6,685 nucleotides of DNA. It comes from Betaproteobacteria bacterium (GTDB taxonomy: Bacteria > Pseudomonadota > Gammaproteobacteria > Burkholderiales > CAIKXV01). Positions 5,967 to 6,685 of this stretch are shown one piece after another. The stretch spans positions 1 through 6,685 of the forward strand of contig CANGUQ010000210.1 of NCBI GenBank assembly GCA_947456915.1, given 5' to 3'. Each line of letters opens with the position of its first letter. The stretch's first letter is position 1. Under the pieces are notes generated by a model. It saw only the letters and a program-made list of their open reading frames with translations, had not been told where the DNA came from and did no database searches. The translations under genes and the position numbers were made by a program.

Positions 5967-5972
5967 GGGAGG
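5967..5972 (+). promoter_or_regulatory. Shine-Dalgarno GGGAGG of the CMD/AhpD-like gene
   Basis: GGGAGG lies seven bases before ATG 5980. It favours that ATG over the in-frame GTG at 5974, which would be only one base away from the site. Confidence 0.65.
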
Positions 5973-5979
5973 TGTGCGG

Positions 5980-6588
5980 ATGTCGCGAATCGAGCCGTTG
6001 CCGATGGGCAGCGTTCCCGGGCTGGAGGAGTCGTTCGAGCGTTACCGCAAGTCGCTCGGGTTCGTGCCCAACAGTGCGCTGATCCTGCAGAGGAAGCCGG
6101 CGATCCTGAAGGCGCTCGCCCAGTTGTCGTCGGCGATCTGGGCACCCGACAGCGAGGTCAGCGTCGGGTTCAAGCGGCTGATCGCGTGGATGGCGAGCAA
6201 GGCGCACGGGTGCAACTATTGAATGGCCCACACTGCCGGGGCGGCGCTCCGGCTCGGTATCGACGAGGCCAAGTTCGACGCGATCTGGGAGTACCCGACC
6301 AGCCCGCTGTACACGCCCGCTGAGCGGGTCGCGCTCGACTTCGCCCTCGCCGCTGCGGCCCAGCCGAGTGCGGTGAGCGACGCGTTGATGACGCGCATGC
6401 GCGAGCACTGGAGCGAGGGCCAGATCGTCGAGATCGCTGCGACCGTCGCCCTGTTCGGCTTCATGAACCGCTGGAACGACTCGATGGCCACGCCGCTGGA
6501 GGAGGAGCCGATCGAGGTCGGCGCCAAGCATCTGGCTGCACACGGCTGGTCGGCGGGCAAGCATGGTGGCGGCGGGGCAGGGGAGTAG
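5980..6588 (+). CDS. CMD/AhpD-like peroxidase-related selenoprotein with in-frame TGA as selenocysteine (CxxU)
   Basis: Read through the TGA at 6220-6222, the product is 202 residues, normal for peroxidase-related carboxymuconolactone-decarboxylase (CMD) proteins. The N-terminal part (SLGFVPNSALILQRKPAIL, then FKRLIAWMASKAHGC) and the C-terminal part (AHTAGAALRLGI, REHWSEGQIVEIAATVALFG, NRWNDSMATPLEEEP) both fit the family and join exactly at the TGA. The active site reads Cys78-Asn-Tyr-[TGA81]-Met-Ala-His84, where relatives have CxYC followed by AHT; TGA thus replaces the second redox Cys. A SECIS-like hairpin follows at 6235-6253. AhpD-type proteins use this CxxC pair for thiol-peroxidase or reductase chemistry, and Sec would raise reactivity. 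AhpD-like selenoproteins have been described from marine metagenomes. The alternatives, a nonsense mutation or sequencing error (TGC or TGT to TGA) or two split genes, are less likely: ATG 6223 directly after the TGA has no ribosome site. Confidence 0.8.
6220..6222 (+). other. TGA codon probably recoded as selenocysteine
   Basis: This in-frame TGA replaces the second Cys of the CxxC active-site motif and is flanked on both sides by intact family sequence. Confidence 0.75.
6235..6253 (+). promoter_or_regulatory. Candidate bacterial SECIS stem-loop
   Basis: GCCGG (6235-6239) pairs with CCGGC (6249-6253). The stem extends through G6240-U6248 and G6241-C6247, giving seven base pairs and an apical loop CGGCG (6242-6246), which could tighten to GGC. 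The apical GG (6243-6244) begins 20 bases after the TGA, inside the usual bacterial SECIS window of about 16-37 bases and close to the E. coli fdhF spacing. Lower-stem pairing is weak by eye. GC-rich hairpins are common in this genome, so the structure supports the selenocysteine reading but does not prove it. Confidence 0.5.
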
Positions 6589-6685
6589 CCGACCCGGCCG
6601 CGCGGCCGTACACGCGCCAGCGATGCGGGCGACCTGACAGCGAGGGGCCGGCGCTGCAGCGAGACGGTCGATCCGGCGCCGAGGG
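6589..6685. other. Right-edge non-coding sequence with a 14-bp palindrome
   Basis: No gene is recognisable in the last 97 bases. CGGCCGCGCGGCCG at 6595-6608 is a perfect palindrome seven bases after the CMD stop codon. It could be part of a terminator, but there is no T-tract, and such palindromes arise easily at this GC content. Confidence 0.3.

Noticed and set aside
5872..6564. A 230-codon minus-strand ORF opposite the CMD gene
   Set aside because: Antisense shadow. The plus strand gives a clear CMD family match on both sides of the TGA, whereas this frame resembles nothing known and runs into the palindrome cluster.
6223..6588. Separate 121-codon gene starting at the ATG directly after the TGA
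   Set aside because: It has no ribosome site, begins in the middle of the CMD active-site motif, and continues the same frame and family as the upstream part. It is better explained as the second half of one recoded gene.

Overview
The window is very GC-rich (roughly 70%, estimated by eye), with strong G/C bias at third codon positions. Its gene families (opine-oxidase-like flavoprotein, ClpX-like ATPase, pirin, CMD/AhpD-like redox protein) suit a high-GC proteobacterium, but nothing here fixes the lineage. No ribosomal, tRNA, phage or transposase gene is visible.

Layout. Positions 2-946 (+) hold the 3' part of an FAD/NAD(P)-binding oxidoreductase with a BFD-like [2Fe-2S] domain, cut by the left edge. 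It converges on a small HD-domain protein (984-1490, -) that starts at TTG behind a perfect AGGAGG. Positions 1491-1841 hold no convincing intact gene but show coding-like fragments split between frames. Next on the minus strand is an SprT-like zinc metalloprotein (1842-2480), whose best-supported start is an unusual ATC codon. Then come a ClpX-like AAA+ ATPase that lacks the zinc-finger domain and has altered functional loops (2747-3799), a pirin (3855-4715) and a HAD-family hydrolase (4712-5332). HAD and pirin overlap by GTGA and are probably translationally coupled. ClpX-like follows 55 bases later and may belong to the same transcript.

From a divergent promoter region (5333-5412) the plus strand carries a FlK-like hotdog thioesterase (5413-5832). 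A 78-bp cluster of GGGGCC/GGCCCC palindromes (5847-5924) follows; it looks like a REP/MITE-type element and probably also terminates transcription. The last gene (5980-6588) is a CMD/AhpD-like peroxidase-related protein.

Main observation. The CMD gene has an in-frame TGA at 6220-6222, exactly where the family has the second Cys of its CxxC active site (Cys-Asn-Tyr-TGA-Met-Ala-His). Family sequence continues without a break on both sides. A GC-rich stem-loop lies 12 bases after the TGA, with GG in its apical loop, as expected of a bacterial SECIS element. The simplest reading is a selenoprotein with a CxxU redox centre. The annotation therefore joins two open frames (80 and 121 codons) into one 202-residue product with Sec at position 81. 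The selenocysteine machinery (selA, selB, selC, selD) is not in the window, so the claim depends on finding it elsewhere in the genome.
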